Shown here one piece after another: positions 1 to 11,009 of a stretch of 64,000 nt of DNA. Where the stretch lies: positions 98,475,470-98,539,469 of the forward strand of contig OW121848.1 in assembly GCA_933228895.1 (NCBI GenBank). Reading direction: 5' to 3'. A program made the translations under genes and the position numbers. The stretch comes from Platycnemis pennipes. Lineage: Eukaryota > Arthropoda > Insecta > Odonata > Platycnemididae. Below the pieces are notes generated by a model that was not told the DNA's origin, ran no database searches, and saw only the letters and a program-made list of their open reading frames with translations. The stretch's first letter is position 1. The number at the start of each line of letters is the position of its first letter.

Positions 1-1443
1 AACATAGAGCAGCAAAGCAAAAATATAGACGTTATAAATAGGTAACAAAGCAGAAAGTATTATTATCCGCTGGAGGCTAATCTTTTGATTTTAATTTGGA
101 AAATAAATAACAAATAAGAAATATTTCAAACTGTAAATGCAATACATCAATAAACTGTATTTGCTATTTTGTGTACACTTCCCTATTTTATTGCAACTAT
201 ACAACATACGATTGAATTATTTTTTGGGAGAGTGGGGAAGGTTGAATGTGCGACAGTTTTGCACGCGTTTACTGCTATAATCAATATTTAGGTCAAATAC
301 CAGCTCTGAGCAAATAGAATGCCATTTCAAGTAAAGGTCACAAGTGAGGGTTAGGTTAAAAAAATTAAAAAGACGCTGATTCAGTCGCTACCCCAAAATC
401 AGTTAGTTACGTCCTAACTATTGACTTAAATCATACGAACTTTTCCATTAAATTCTTTCCTCATATATGTTCTCGATGTATAAACTATAGTAAACGTACT
501 TAACGTGGTTATTAAAAAAATTAACGATTTTTTTTTGAGACTCAAGTAATTTAGAAAACTAACCTCATTCATGGCTACTGAAAACTCTTTGGTTGCGGAA
601 GGGGTGGAGTTCCCATTTGCACAATACCCTCTAAGGATAAAAAACGAGGCTGTACGAGTAGCGCCGTTAAGCGTTCTCATGCGATGCATTTACGAGACTG
701 TTACTTCACTCATTCTCCCTTTAGTCCCACAGCGTAGCCAATCCCTTTCCTTTCCTCTCATATCCTCATTCCTTTTCCGATTCTCCACTCGCCCACCCGA
801 AAACACTAGGACAGGATTTATAGCGTCGTTTATTGGATCCGCTCTAACGCGGTGACGAAGCCAGTTAGCAATTCCGTCAGCGCGTTACTTGCAATCTACT
901 CTCCCGCCCTCTTGCAAGAACTGAGAAACTGGAGCAAAGGACATTGCCGTTTGACAAAATGAGAGAGAAGAAAGAGATAATGGCACAACACCGGCGGAAA
1001 TCCTTTTAAGCGCGGAAGAAGTTACGCCAGCACTTCATTTGACCATACTCTTCACCATTCCATCGCTGAGAATGGGTAGCAAAGCCAGCGTCTGGAATGC
1101 TATGTGATGCCAAGAGATGTTAATCACCGAGCCAAAGTGGAAAGGGCACCGCAGGGCTTAGCACATGTTTACTCCTATAAATGGGTGTAACTTTCAAACA
1201 AGACGCGAACGCAAATGAGCTTTTCGGACCAGTAAAAAAAAAAATATATTCGAGAAAAAAAGAGCGCCGAAATAACTCGAACGTCGATTTCACCCGCACT
1301 TTCACAGAAAGTATATGTCGCGGCCTTAGTGCTAATACCTTAATGCCAGATTAAACCTTTTGACAGTCCAAGACCTTTTTTAAGTAGCGATCACGTTTGT
1401 GAATTCCTGGTGCAGCTATCAGATGGAAGTAAGGGAATTTAAG
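1..1443. other. Intergenic sequence without a recognised gene
   Basis: AT-rich sequence holding only short open frames (the longest about 94 codons, at 571-855) with no recognisable domain, no convincing splice sites and no repeat I can name. The stretch around 560-1100 is slightly more GC-rich. I see no RNA gene or promoter here. Confidence 0.5.
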
Positions 1444-1540
1444 GGCAAGGGCCTAGCCACGTTCATACACCGGTTCCCGTCAGATCACCGAAGTTAAGCA
1501 ATGTTGGGCCCGGACGGAGGTTAGATGGGTGACCCCCTCC
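1444..1540 (+). pseudogene. 5S rRNA-derived sequence, 3' part lost
   Basis: About 95 bases follow the metazoan 5S rRNA order. The 5' stem and CCAC region is followed by CACCGGTTCCCGT, then GATCACCGAAGTTAAGCA (the box A region of the internal promoter), then GTTGGGCCCGG and TTAGATGGGTGACC (the box C region). After about 1535 the similarity fades: the closing part of 5S RNA is not recognisable and no T-run terminator follows. It could be a dispersed 5S pseudogene or the head of a 5S-derived SINE. The conserved box A and box C mean some RNA polymerase III factor binding is possible, but a mature 5S RNA is unlikely. The assignment rests on recalled 5S consensus, not on an alignment. Confidence 0.75.
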
Positions 1541-1599
1541 ATACCTCTACCAAGGGGATGACACTGCCATAAGACCAATGCGTATAGGTTTCTGGACAC

Positions 1600-1615
1600 T
1601 AGCGCCACCTGGTGG
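1600..1615 (-). promoter_or_regulatory. CTCF-type insulator motif
   Basis: Read on the minus strand the sequence is CCACCAGGTGGCGCTA, which fits every position of the CTCF core (CCAS-YAG-RKGGC-RSY) including the AGGTGGCGC part known from insects. The centre is also palindromic (GCCACC-T-GGTGGC) within a loose GACAC/GTGTC hairpin. It lies about 60 bp past the 5S-like fragment and about 330 bp beyond the poly(A) signal of the minus-strand gene. A match of this length could still be chance or part of a repeat. Confidence 0.5.
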
Positions 1616-1929
1616 CTTCGTGTCAGGAGGATACGGGTCTCGAGAACCGCGAGAGAATCGTGAGAAGCGAGAAAATCGCGAAACGGTCGCCGCTAGGTTT
1701 GAATCGTAATTAAGTCACTATTTCGATTTGCTCTCATTTAACATTACAATTTCCAAACTATTTTGCTGATTTGAATAGAATCTTACGGAAAACAACGATT
1801 TTTATTCCCTTTAAGATATTACTGATGAATCCCCGTAGTGTAAAGAAATGGGCTAACTTTTGATAGGACCGAAGGAACTAGTCGAGGTCAGCTGGAAGGT
1901 GATAACCAGGAATACTGTAATGATAAAAG
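1616..1929. other. Intergenic, nothing recognised
   Basis: Contains a run of GCGAGA/CGCGAGAA-like imperfect repeats near 1640-1690. No gene or named repeat is visible. Confidence 0.4.
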
Positions 1930-1950
1930 CCAGCATTTGACGAAAAAATA

Positions 1951-1956
1951 TTTATT
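1951..1956 (-). terminator. Poly(A) signal AATAAA of the 2.2-4.0 kb gene
   Basis: On the minus strand this reads AATAAA, about 200 bases after the stop codon at 2160, followed by a T-rich stretch. This suits cleavage near 1930 and gives a 3' UTR of roughly 230 bases. Confidence 0.5.
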
Positions 1957-2159
1957 AACTTCAAAACAAAATCACAATACAAAACAAATCATTCAAAGTA
2001 GAATACCGACATTTAGTTAAAGTAGATTGGTGCAAATAAACATTCTTATTTGGTCAAACAACAGACAATGATAGGATATAGAATTCGTATGGTTTAACAG
2101 AAATCACTAATTACATAACATGGCATATTTCACACACAACTCAAATTAAATTTGGATGA

Positions 2160-4004
2160 CTAGCATTTGGCAAAAAGTATGTAATATTGATGCATAATCC
2201 TCTGATGCATGGAGGAGAGAAACTTGTAAATAATTATACATGAACTTCCTAAACCTGCTGTAGTACCAAGACTGTAGTATCTATGCCTGGAATGATTCAG
2301 GTCGACCTGAAAATACATCAAAGGATGAAACAGTAAACAAAAAACCATAACAAATCCACTGCATTCTATTTAGTTTCAGCTGATTTAAGCCATTCAAAAG
2401 TTGGCAAAAGCCTTCTTGAAATGTATAAAGAAAATAAATATAACATGGATACGTTCCATCTTCCTTCTATTACATGCCCTCACACTACCTGATCCTCCCT
2501 TCCTGAGGACAACCACCTAGGCGTGGTCAGAGGGATAACCTATTATGATGATCCTTATGGGCTACATTTGTGAGAGTTATAAAAATTGCCTTGAGATGGC
2601 TACCCAATCCAGCTAGGTATAAACATACAAAATAGACAAACAGAAGTCCACACAACATCTGTTCCACAGGGATGTGATTGAAAATCCATCATATTAAAAA
2701 AAAAACAGAATGTGAACCAGCAACCTGGTACTGTCATTCCATCCACATATATTAACAACTGAGGGTTCTGTTTAATAGAGTTCCCTAATATATCACTACG
2801 CCGCACACACCACAAATTATATCACTTATAAGCTAAATACACAAAAAATTCCACAAGTTCATAATATAATCCTAAAATAGATTCTAATCTCCACTTCGGT
2901 TGCCTCTCTTATGCATCATATGATCATTTTATTGGGCCACATGAGAACACCAAATGCATATTTTCTAGAGGCATAAATAATTACTTTTGTCAGAAGAAAG
3001 TAAAAATCGGCCATGATTTTTCATGGCAATGGTATAAACTTGTACCAGCAAAGAATAATTGAGACAGAGGATGAATTCACTTAAAAACATGTAAACAAAA
3101 ATGAGAAAACCATGCACTAGGAACTCTCTAATTAGGTATTAAACTTGACTATGAATCGATCGATTCCACACCAAGCTCGATGTTATTAATTAGCAAAAAT
3201 ACGAATTAAGCAAAAATAGATAATTATTCAAAACAAATAAGTAGCTAAAATGTGCCAAAAATCGCGAAAAACCGGTGTATACCTCTCAAAAGCATGGAAT
3301 TAATTCTACGAAAACATTAAGCCGCAACACCACATAGTGTTAGTTATCACGAAATTATGCCACTGCCTTATCACGGTATGACAATTACGGACTAACAAAT
3401 TATTTTAACATTTACACATCACAAATTTATCCACACTCACACACGACCCATTTTTCAATGAATAATCATCATCATGTACTTTGTTATGATGCGATATGAG
3501 AACGTTTCCTCAGAACTAGTTTTCTGTGTAATTTGTTAAGGTAACGACTCCTATTTTCTGCTACATGCTAATGATTATTATCAAAAGAAATGAGTAAGAA
3601 ATACCACTTATCCTGTCGACGACACAATATTCACAGATTAGTTTTTTAATGCCACATGTAAAATTTCACTAAATTACATACGTAAGATATTGTGCTTGGC
3701 AGTGCAGTCACCTCAGGATAATCATTCCCATCATCGATTGTTATCACTGCACAGAGATCAAAAGTTCCCTTGGGTAGAACGTCGAGAGAATCCGTGAAAT
3801 ACAAAGGAAAATCGTTTGAGCATATTGTGAACTTATACCAACCATTCATTTCAAAACAATAACACTTCAACGATATGATGCACGGCCGAGATCATAAAAT
3901 TACATTAATACACTTACCTTCCAAAATATCTGGGACATTGTTCCGTGAAAGAAGATGTTTCCGGTAATAATGCATATAGCCTTTGTATATACTTTACGAA
4001 ACAT
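2160..4004 (-). CDS. Predicted three-exon protein gene, function unknown
   Basis: I assembled this gene from splice signals. Exon 1 coding part is 4004-3918 (29 codons from ATG, with an in-frame stop just upstream), ending AAG|GTAAGT. Exon 2 ends at 3682 with TAC|GTATGT. It begins at 3831 (50 codons) or at 3864 (61 codons); both acceptors keep the frame. Exon 3 is 2306-2160 (48 codons plus stop), behind a long T-rich tract ending TTTTCAG. Every exon is a multiple of three and all junctions are phase 0, which would be unlikely by chance. The product is about 127-138 residues. Exon 2 has a well-structured look (GTFDLCAVITIDDGNDYPEV), exon 1 is basic and hydrophobic, and exon 3 has a short hydrophobic patch (GLGSSCIIIYKF). 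I do not recognise the family. A poly(A) signal lies at 1951-1956. Intron 2 (2307-3681) carries only short frames. An alternative is a retained or decayed gene; transcript data would settle it. Confidence 0.6.
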
Positions 4005-4252
4005 CTACGACATTGTAGTTATCGGCCAACTTTAAAGTAAACAAACGCTGTCACCTTCGATATCCGAAGCAAATAATACGAACATCACTTGCACTCTTTC
4101 ACTAGAGTGGCACAAGTTTATGAGGTAGCCATGTTGATTCCACTTTAAAACACACTCAAATACAGAAAATTATCTCGGTAAACACTCAATTATGCTTTAA
4201 TTTAGCATATCGGTGAACTCAACACAACAGCAATTTTTACAGACTCCTTAAC
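4005..4252. promoter_or_regulatory. Divergent spacer between two candidate genes
   Basis: About 250 bases separate the minus-strand start codon at 4004 from the plus-strand start codon at 4253. The spacing fits a shared bidirectional promoter. It is AT-rich with no clear TATA box on either side and is not a CpG island. The role is inferred from geometry only. Confidence 0.35.
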
Positions 4253-4366
4253 ATGGCTGATCTCAACCAATCGGCCAATCAGGAGCCAGAATCTCAGAAA
4301 TCGGCCTCCGCAGCGCCTCTCGCGGGCCTAGTGGAGGAAAAGTTTTCCCATCCACAATCGATTAAA
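4253..4366 (+). CDS. Candidate first coding exon of a divergent gene
   Basis: The ATG at 4253 follows CTTAAC and opens a frame of 38 codons that is polar, rich in Q, S, E and A (NQSANQEPESQKSASA), then ends ATTAAA before GTAATC, a usable splice donor. The frame stays open to 4480, but after the donor its composition changes (PLPLPRCSCPL), which suits intron sequence. The N-terminal part looks like a disordered leader of a cytosolic or nuclear protein. I cannot find the next exon with confidence. The open frame at 4559-4759 is not obviously linked to it. No family is recognised. Confidence 0.35.
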
Positions 4367-4480
4367 GTAATCTATACGATATATCGCATGATTGTCGACC
4401 CCTTGCCTCTACCACGGTGTTCTTGTCCCCTGTCTGCGAGTGGCAGGCAGGTTAAATGCGGGTTGGCACAATGGATCTAA

Positions 4481-5260
4481 AAAGGTCAAAGTGCCAGGGG
4501 GACTCCAGACGGCCCCCGCCCACCCCTTCAATTTACAAGGGAGTTTAACCAGATAATAATGAGCTCAGATGGACAAAAATATCAGTTCACAAAACAGGAG
4601 TATTTGAATCCATTAAAACACTGGCATTCCTACATGGACAGCAGAAGAAGGTCAAATTACAGAAACGGTGTATGGCAACCACTAATTATGACCGATGGAC
4701 AGCGCACGCTCTATAATTATTTTTTTTGGAATTCTCTGAGACCAGAAGATGTTTTTTAGCCCTTCTAAAGGAAAACCTAAACGATGTTCCAGGATATAAT
4801 TTAGATTATAAAAATCTACCTTAAAGTTTTGAGAGTGGGAATTTTTGTCTAGGCCCCTTTTTTAACAAACGAAACTGGAAAATGCAGTGGTATTAGTGTA
4901 TTAACGGTATATGATGGTATTAATATTTTATTATTATGTGGTATTGATGCAGTATATGTAGTGGATTGACAGTGGTAAAATTCGATGCAAAACCCCAAAG
5001 CGATACACTTATGATAAAATTTTATTTGCATTAGTATATAACGATACCAGCTGGAACCAAATTATTGCAATGTATACCAATACTGTGCCTTGAAAAAAGG
5101 GATAAGAGTTAAAAGGTCCACCCTTTGTAAGAAACTATCACCGTACATAAAATAATAGTTCTCTATTGGGATGCGCCGTTGCTACTTATCTCTCTTTCTT
5201 ATCCTACTCTATCCTACCCCCTCTATTCTTTTTAATATTTGGGGCTGATTTCAGTGGGTC
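4481..5260. other. Non-coding, probably intronic
   Basis: AT-rich, with a 66-codon frame at 4559-4759 that has no recognisable domain, and a GGTATTAAT-like low-complexity stretch at 4890-4950. If the exon ending at 4366 is real, this is its first intron. Confidence 0.3.
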
Positions 5261-5271
5261 TTTTCAGTAAC

Positions 5272-5335
5272 CCATGATAATGACGCTAAAGCGTTGAAAC
5301 TTGGTTGGGTTTTATTAAAAATCTGAGTGGAAAAG
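5272..5335 (+). repeat. Hairpin/GAAAC element end, hammerhead-like (degenerate copy)
   Basis: The order is CCATGATAATG, then a hairpin ACGC-TAAA-GCGT, then TGAAAC, then TTGGTT, then an AT-rich stretch ending TGGAAAAG. The same layout is seen at 50.4, 50.55 and 53.9-54.0 kb, with different stem bases but pairing kept. Here the palindrome after GAAAC is degraded. It is probably the end of an old mobile element of Penelope-like type; the type is inferred. Confidence 0.4.
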
Positions 5336-5339
5336 TACA

Positions 5340-7040
5340 ACTATTTTCATTAATACTATTCGATTCCACAAAGTTATGACCAAAGGAGTAAAAACAAGCT
5401 ATGAAAAGTTTATCCCAGGCTGACTTTATCAAAGAAGTCCTCGACTGCTGGATATATTTTGTGACTCATGATGGGCCGTTTTCCTCATGCAAATGCTAAA
5501 ATATTCGCACTTCCGGCTGCTCTCCGACAGATATTTCAACGTGCGAAAATGTATGCAGGTCACCCGGGTTTCGAATGTAACTTTTACTAACCCATTGCTT
5601 CTCAGCGGAAAGATTCGGAAGGTCTTAGCAGCACTATTTGCGTGGTGCTGCTGAGACAGGACATATATCAAATTACCATTATTATCTTGCTATTTCTGCC
5701 CTCATTCCATTACCATGACATATCCAGAGGCCAATCGAAGCTTTACTTTTGCCAATGAAACTTTTACTTTTCCTCAGTAATTTTGATTCTAATAAAAAGA
5801 ATTTTACTCTTAGAAGTCACTACTCCAATTTATTTTATTCGTTACTGCGGCCGAATTTAAGAAAAATTCCTAACAACCGTGCAGCGAAACAGCATTAGTC
5901 TTTGGTTACCTGAACCTTATGATAAGCATGAAGGAATTTGCTGAATTAAGCATAAAGGAATGCTTCACGATAAGCGTGAAGGAATTTAGAACTACAGTCA
6001 AATCGCCCGCCTTACGACCGAGAAACCTCCAGCCACGGCAACGTAGGCATCTCCAGGAAGGAGGCTCTTAGTGAGACCACCGACACATGGTGCGCAGTGT
6101 GGGTGCCCTCTCGTTGACTGGAGGACTTGAGCGGACACTGATCTCTTGAGAAAACGCTGTTAGGAAACACTCAGACGAAGTCTCACGACGCATGAACTTC
6201 CGCCGCCGAGCCCGACGTGAATGAGACGAAGTGATTTACGCACAAAAGCAATCGGGGCCCCGACGGACACGAATATCTCCATTGCCGCTGGCACTAAAGG
6301 CTCGCCGCCGACGAAATATCAATGTCCATTGTTCGCGTCCTCCGTGCGGGTCTATTACATCCAGCACTTTTGATGGCGCAGGAAGGGCGAGAGAGACGGA
6401 GATGGGCGAGTGTACGTATCAAAGCCTCGTTATGAGAGGCATATAATAGTTCATTTCGATGCGTAGATAGATGCATCTTAAATACTGCATCACGAAAAAC
6501 AGGAAGTGTCTTGACTACGCGTTAAAATGAAGAAAATATCACCTTCTCTAATCACTAGCACCGTTCTTCCAAATAAGTAATTGTTCTCGCATCCAAATAT
6601 GAAATCACTTGTTCGGATTATACAGTCTCTAGAAGGCAACAGACTACTGAAAGATGATAGAAAATAATACAGTATATATATATATATGCAATCGTTATTG
6701 ATATATAAATCCGTTTCGAAGCAAACTTCTCACAGTAACAGTCATGACTACTTAAACTGAGAACACTAATTAAAACATCAGACAATACTTGCAGAATTGC
6801 GATCACGTTATCAGAATGAAAATCTCACAAGTACGATTAAAAGATAACGTTCAGGCGACCGCGCGCGTATGAAGGTACATGATCGAGCCACACGTCACCC
6901 TGACTTTTGATGGAAAACGTCTACTACAGAGACATCATGTGCAGGTTTATCCGATTGAAAACCAGAGAGTTCCGAGAGGATAAAACGCCATAGTCGGATA
7001 AATATGGCAAGAGACGTTAGGAGGCACATCCTTACGTGCT
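5340..7040. other. Intergenic, nothing firm
   Basis: No recognised gene. It contains a short moderately GC-rich stretch at 6000-6430 and a (TA)n microsatellite at about 6672-6688. The open frames here are short and cross in both directions. Confidence 0.4.
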
Positions 7041-7049
7041 CATGTCACG

Positions 7050-7640
7050 CATTCAATTCGGCGCAACGTCGGGAATGCAGTTGAACTGTCGCAAAGGGGC
7101 GCCCGTCTCGAATCGGTGATCATTCAGCGGCAGAGGCTGTTGATCTCCTTCCCATGGTAACCGCCCGCCCGCCCTCACGGTGAAACCACCGCGTGAATGA
7201 ATGTCTGAATGGAAAGGTCGGGTGGGAGGGGGGAGAGGTGGAAGGAGGGGAGTGGGCGACAGGTGGAGGGAGACGCAGTCAATGCCCCCGTCACGTTTTT
7301 GAACCCACAACCTTCCGAGGAGAGAGAGAGAGAGAGACTCCGAGATGCCCCCGAGAGGCAGAATAATGATCCTCGCCATCTCTCTACCTCTCTCTCTCTC
7401 TCTCTCTCTCTGTGCATTCTCACGGAAGGTAATTTACGAGCGGTTCATGAACGGGGGGTGCCTTCGGCATTTTCCCTCTTCACTGCACAGTCCTCCCTCA
7501 CCACCAACCTCCTTCCTCCCCGACCCTCATCTTCCGCCTGCGGCTCACACTCTTCCCTAATCTATTGCATGCGCCTTCACCACAACAGATCCCCGCTCCT
7601 CTCCCCGCACCCGGAGACAGGAGAAATGAGAATGCATGCA
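7050..7640. repeat. GC-rich island with GA and CT microsatellites
   Basis: A GC-rich block with a (GA)n run at about 7321-7338 and a (CT)n run at about 7379-7412. Together these form a potential long purine/pyrimidine hairpin. Overlapping open frames on both strands arise from the repeat. It may be a promoter-type CpG island, but no exon boundary is visible. Confidence 0.4.
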
Positions 7641-8645
7641 CCAGGATCCAAGCAAACAGTTCATTGATTGGATAATACGACGAATGGAAATATACGGCAC
7701 ATGCATAGTAGAGGCCAATACGAGCGTCAATTTAACTACATTGGCTTGAAAAAATCAAAATGTCTTTGAAAAAGAGAGCGTTTGATGAATTTCGGCAAAT
7801 AGTGACCCTAACGACGTACCTATGCAATCAATTCATCGGGGGACATTTCATTTCCCTGTGCCACCCACAGTTCACAGAATGGATAAGAATCCAGAAAATC
7901 ATGCAAACCAGATGTAGCTAACTTCTCAAAGCTCGCGGTAAAGCTCCAAAGTAGGACACTTCACTCTCCCAGGATTAAATGGATCCTATAGTAATTTTAC
8001 TTGATGAAAGCAATAAATTGAAACGTACTACAACGTACAGCATTTCATGTGCATGACATTAACTATTAAATTAAAAAAAAAACGAAATAGTTATCACTAT
8101 GAAAACCTCTTATCTAACATCCATTTCACTCTCGTCTAACTTTCTATTTCTTTCAAGAAATAAAAAAATACCCTAACTTTTCACTTATTCGCCGCTTACC
8201 AAACGTTCACAGTGCTTTTCTTCCTGCTGAAATATGTAATCCTAAATTAATTCACAGAAAGGTTGCATACCTTTGGTTGATGGCCCACTTACCCACGGAA
8301 GTTTGAGCATCGTTACCAAAAAAGGGCGACGTGATCAAGCGTGGACTCAATCTCTTTTCTCACTTGATCTAAGGCCCAAATGCACGACTGCGACTCGGAA
8401 TGAAGAATAGCGATGGTCAAAAGATTATTCTACATTCTATTTTTTTTAGTAGGCCTGTAGCGGCCATTCCCCGTCATGGTGGTCGCGTTATAAAGTGGAT
8501 TCCAGGAGAGGTTTCTACTCATATTGCCATGGCGACATTCCGAAAGTGTTACCCTAGCAAGCCGTTCAAAAAGGGCAGCTTAAATATGGAGAAGCAATGC
8601 TATTTCTGACAACTTGGTCTCTTAAAATCGAAATGCATAATCATG
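7641..8645. other. Intergenic, nothing recognised
   Basis: AT-rich with no supported gene, repeat or RNA. Confidence 0.4.
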
Positions 8646-9717
8646 ACTATTATCCGTTTCAAATATCTTTGCGACTGAGAGGCAGGCCTTAAATTTGTGA
8701 GGGCGGGTGCGTTTCGGGAGGGTCCGGAGCCGTTCGAAAGTCTCCGCTGCCGGGGGGTGGGGAAAGGCCTTCGAGAGGGGAGGCACGAGCTCAGCGTTGC
8801 CAATGTCGTTGTCCCAAACTACTTGAGCCGTGAAATCCGCGGGACGCACAGTGGGAAAGGCCAGGGTATGGTAGCGGGTCATTATGGAAAAAGGAGGACC
8901 TAAAGAGTAGGTCGACTCACAGGTGGAGTGCAGAGAACATAAAGGATACCTTGAGACAAAGAATGGAATGCAAATTCCTTCAAAAGAGGCAGGTAGTGGA
9001 AGCAACTGGATGATTCACCGGGGGAATTTTGAGAAAAGCATACCTGAATGCTAAAAGGGGAATGTTATTACTCACGAAAACGGTAGAAGCAGGAGTAGGT
9101 TTAAAGTTGGAATAGGATAACGAATACAACCCTTTTTTAGATATTATAAGTCCTAAAATTCAAGTCCTAAGAGTTTTTTCCAAAGAAATTGTAACAAAAA
9201 TTATTTTACGATTAGTATTTTTTTTTATTTTCCATAAAAAATGTATTCACCAGTTTTACACAAACAACCAAAATCAAAAACACCAAACAGCAAATAATTA
9301 CTCCCGCGAATTGGGAATAAAACCAATGATGATTGATTTCCGTAATGGGTATTATGGGGAAGGGGAATAATAGGAATACGGGGAATAACAGGAAAGGAAT
9401 ATGGGTTATGGTATAAGGAAGAAGTGGGTAAGATAAAGGATTATAGGGTTAATTGGGAAATATGGTAAAGGGAGCTAGGAAATAACACCACGAAGCACCG
9501 ATCAAAGGCAGCGGAGGTTTGGCAACACAGCAAGCAGATTCACGAAGTTCACACTACGGAGGTCTGAGAGCGACTGAATTCTCGAGAGGCTAGGCCACGC
9601 CTACTGCATCCTAGTTCGCTCAGGGAAAGTCACGTGACGAGCGACTTTCACTTCGCTCACCCCCAAAAATTTAAGGCCTGCCTCTCAGTCGCAAAGATAT
9701 TTGAAACGGATAATAGT
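8646..9717. mobile_element. 1.07 kb segment bounded by perfect 51 bp inverted repeats
   Basis: Bases 8646-8696 and 9667-9717 are perfect reverse complements over 51 positions. Each starts ACTATTATCCGTTTC at the outer side and ends CAGGCCTTAAATTT at the inner side. The pairing stops sharply at both ends. Between them is a GC-rich left part (8697-8900), an AT-rich middle with low-complexity GGAAT-type repeats (9340-9480), and a right part with a small hairpin (AAAGTCACGTGACGAGCGACTTT region, 9620-9645). No transposase frame is visible. Flanks show no clear target-site duplication. It could be a non-autonomous DNA transposon or an inverted duplication of one repeat. Confidence 0.5.
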
Positions 9718-9901
9718 ACTCGAGGCTCTAAAATATAATATACTCTGTGATTAGGCCATAATCCCAAAGAAAATTCAACCTAGAGGACATTCAAATCTCC
9801 GATTGGTTCACGCCACAAAATTCTTTCATAAAACCATGAAGGTTAATTGATTTATATATATTATTTTACCGCTATAGTTTTTCAAACTAAAAAATTCAAT
9901 C

Positions 9902-9955
9902 TCCCTCCCATACACCTTTATGGTGGCTTGCAAAGGATTAAGTAGATGTAAATCA
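9902..9955 (+). mobile_element. LINE 3' tail (short, old copy)
   Basis: The stretch CACCTTTATGGTGGCTTGCA followed by AAGGATTAAGTAGATGTAAA matches the 3' end of the LINE at 41.3-42.4 kb (CACCCTTGTGGTGGCTTGCA, then GGGTATTATGTAGATGTA). Only the last 50 or so bases are shared. This is usual for 5'-truncated copies or for elements sharing a 3' tail. Confidence 0.6.
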
Positions 9956-10957
9956 CAAATTGTTCGGGGCGAACAAAAATTCAGATATTCCAAAAGGACC
10001 ATGAAAGATTCCCTGCATAGTGAGGAAAATACCGGGTAACCACTTATGCACGTAGAAATCCTAATTTACGGACACTAAGTAAATCAATAACAATCAATTT
10101 CCACTGAGTTTATCGCCAGGCTCTTAAATTTTTGTTTCGAGAATCAAACGCTAAGGAATTATATTTTAATGGAATAGATCAATATCTGTGTATGGAATCA
10201 GATAAGATGCAAAAACCGAAGTGGAATTAGTTATCACAATTTCCCATAACACCGTACAGCTAATCAGGAAATCCATCGATACGGCCTTAAGGTTTCCTTT
10301 ACAATGCCGGATTTTGAACTTACGCGAATTAAATACAGCGGAAAGTATTTACTTTTCATTTGTATCATAATACATTCAATATGCTGAAGAGGATTAGTGA
10401 GTTTTGCAGTTTTCAAAATAGAAAAAGTTAGAATTCAGTGAAAACTATAGCTAATACGACAAAATATCACTATCAATTGAAATAGAGAAAATTCATTAAT
10501 ATAATCACTGCAATTTTGATTTGAGGTTTTGATTTCCATCAACCATTTAAACCAAATGTGGTACCAACCACTAAAGAGAAATTTGCTGAAACAGAAAATT
10601 TGCAGCGAGTATCAAGTTAGTACTAAAAAAAATTGGCTCCGCATCGGCTCCAAATTGACATCAAAGAAGCCAATTTATACAAAAAATGAATCTTGTGTAC
10701 CCGGTCCCAATTTGCACTATAGCGAAAAAAAAATCAAAAGGGCACATTTGCGACTTTTCCCAGGTTATCTGCTTAAATGTTCCTGATACTCCTTTAATTC
10801 TTATTTCATTTAAATAAATATGTTACTAGAAAGACAAATATCTGCTCTGCATGGGTATAGTAGCAGCTATAAACATGGTACAATGCTAAAAACTAGGAAA
10901 TTAGCGTTCTAAAAGGAAATTAAACGTAAAATTTGTTTTCAGAAAGATTCTTATTAT

Positions 10958-11008
10958 TCATCTATATCTACATACTATCCTGCAAGTTACCATAAAGGTG
11001 TGCGACAG
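10958..11008 (-). mobile_element. LINE 3' tail, reverse orientation
   Basis: Reading the minus strand gives CACACCTTTATGGTAACTTG, then CAGGATAGTATGTAGATATAG. This is the same 3' tail as at 42.4 kb and 9.9 kb, with a GATGTA-type end. No coding part is attached. Confidence 0.6.
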
Positions 11009-11009
11009 A

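Noticed and set aside
4559..4759. 66-codon frame downstream of the candidate first exon
   Set aside because: It has no convincing acceptor before it and no link in frame to the exon ending at 4366.
7209..7667. 152-codon plus-strand open frame
   Set aside because: It runs through GA and CT microsatellites and GC-rich DNA, overlaps three other frames and has no domain.
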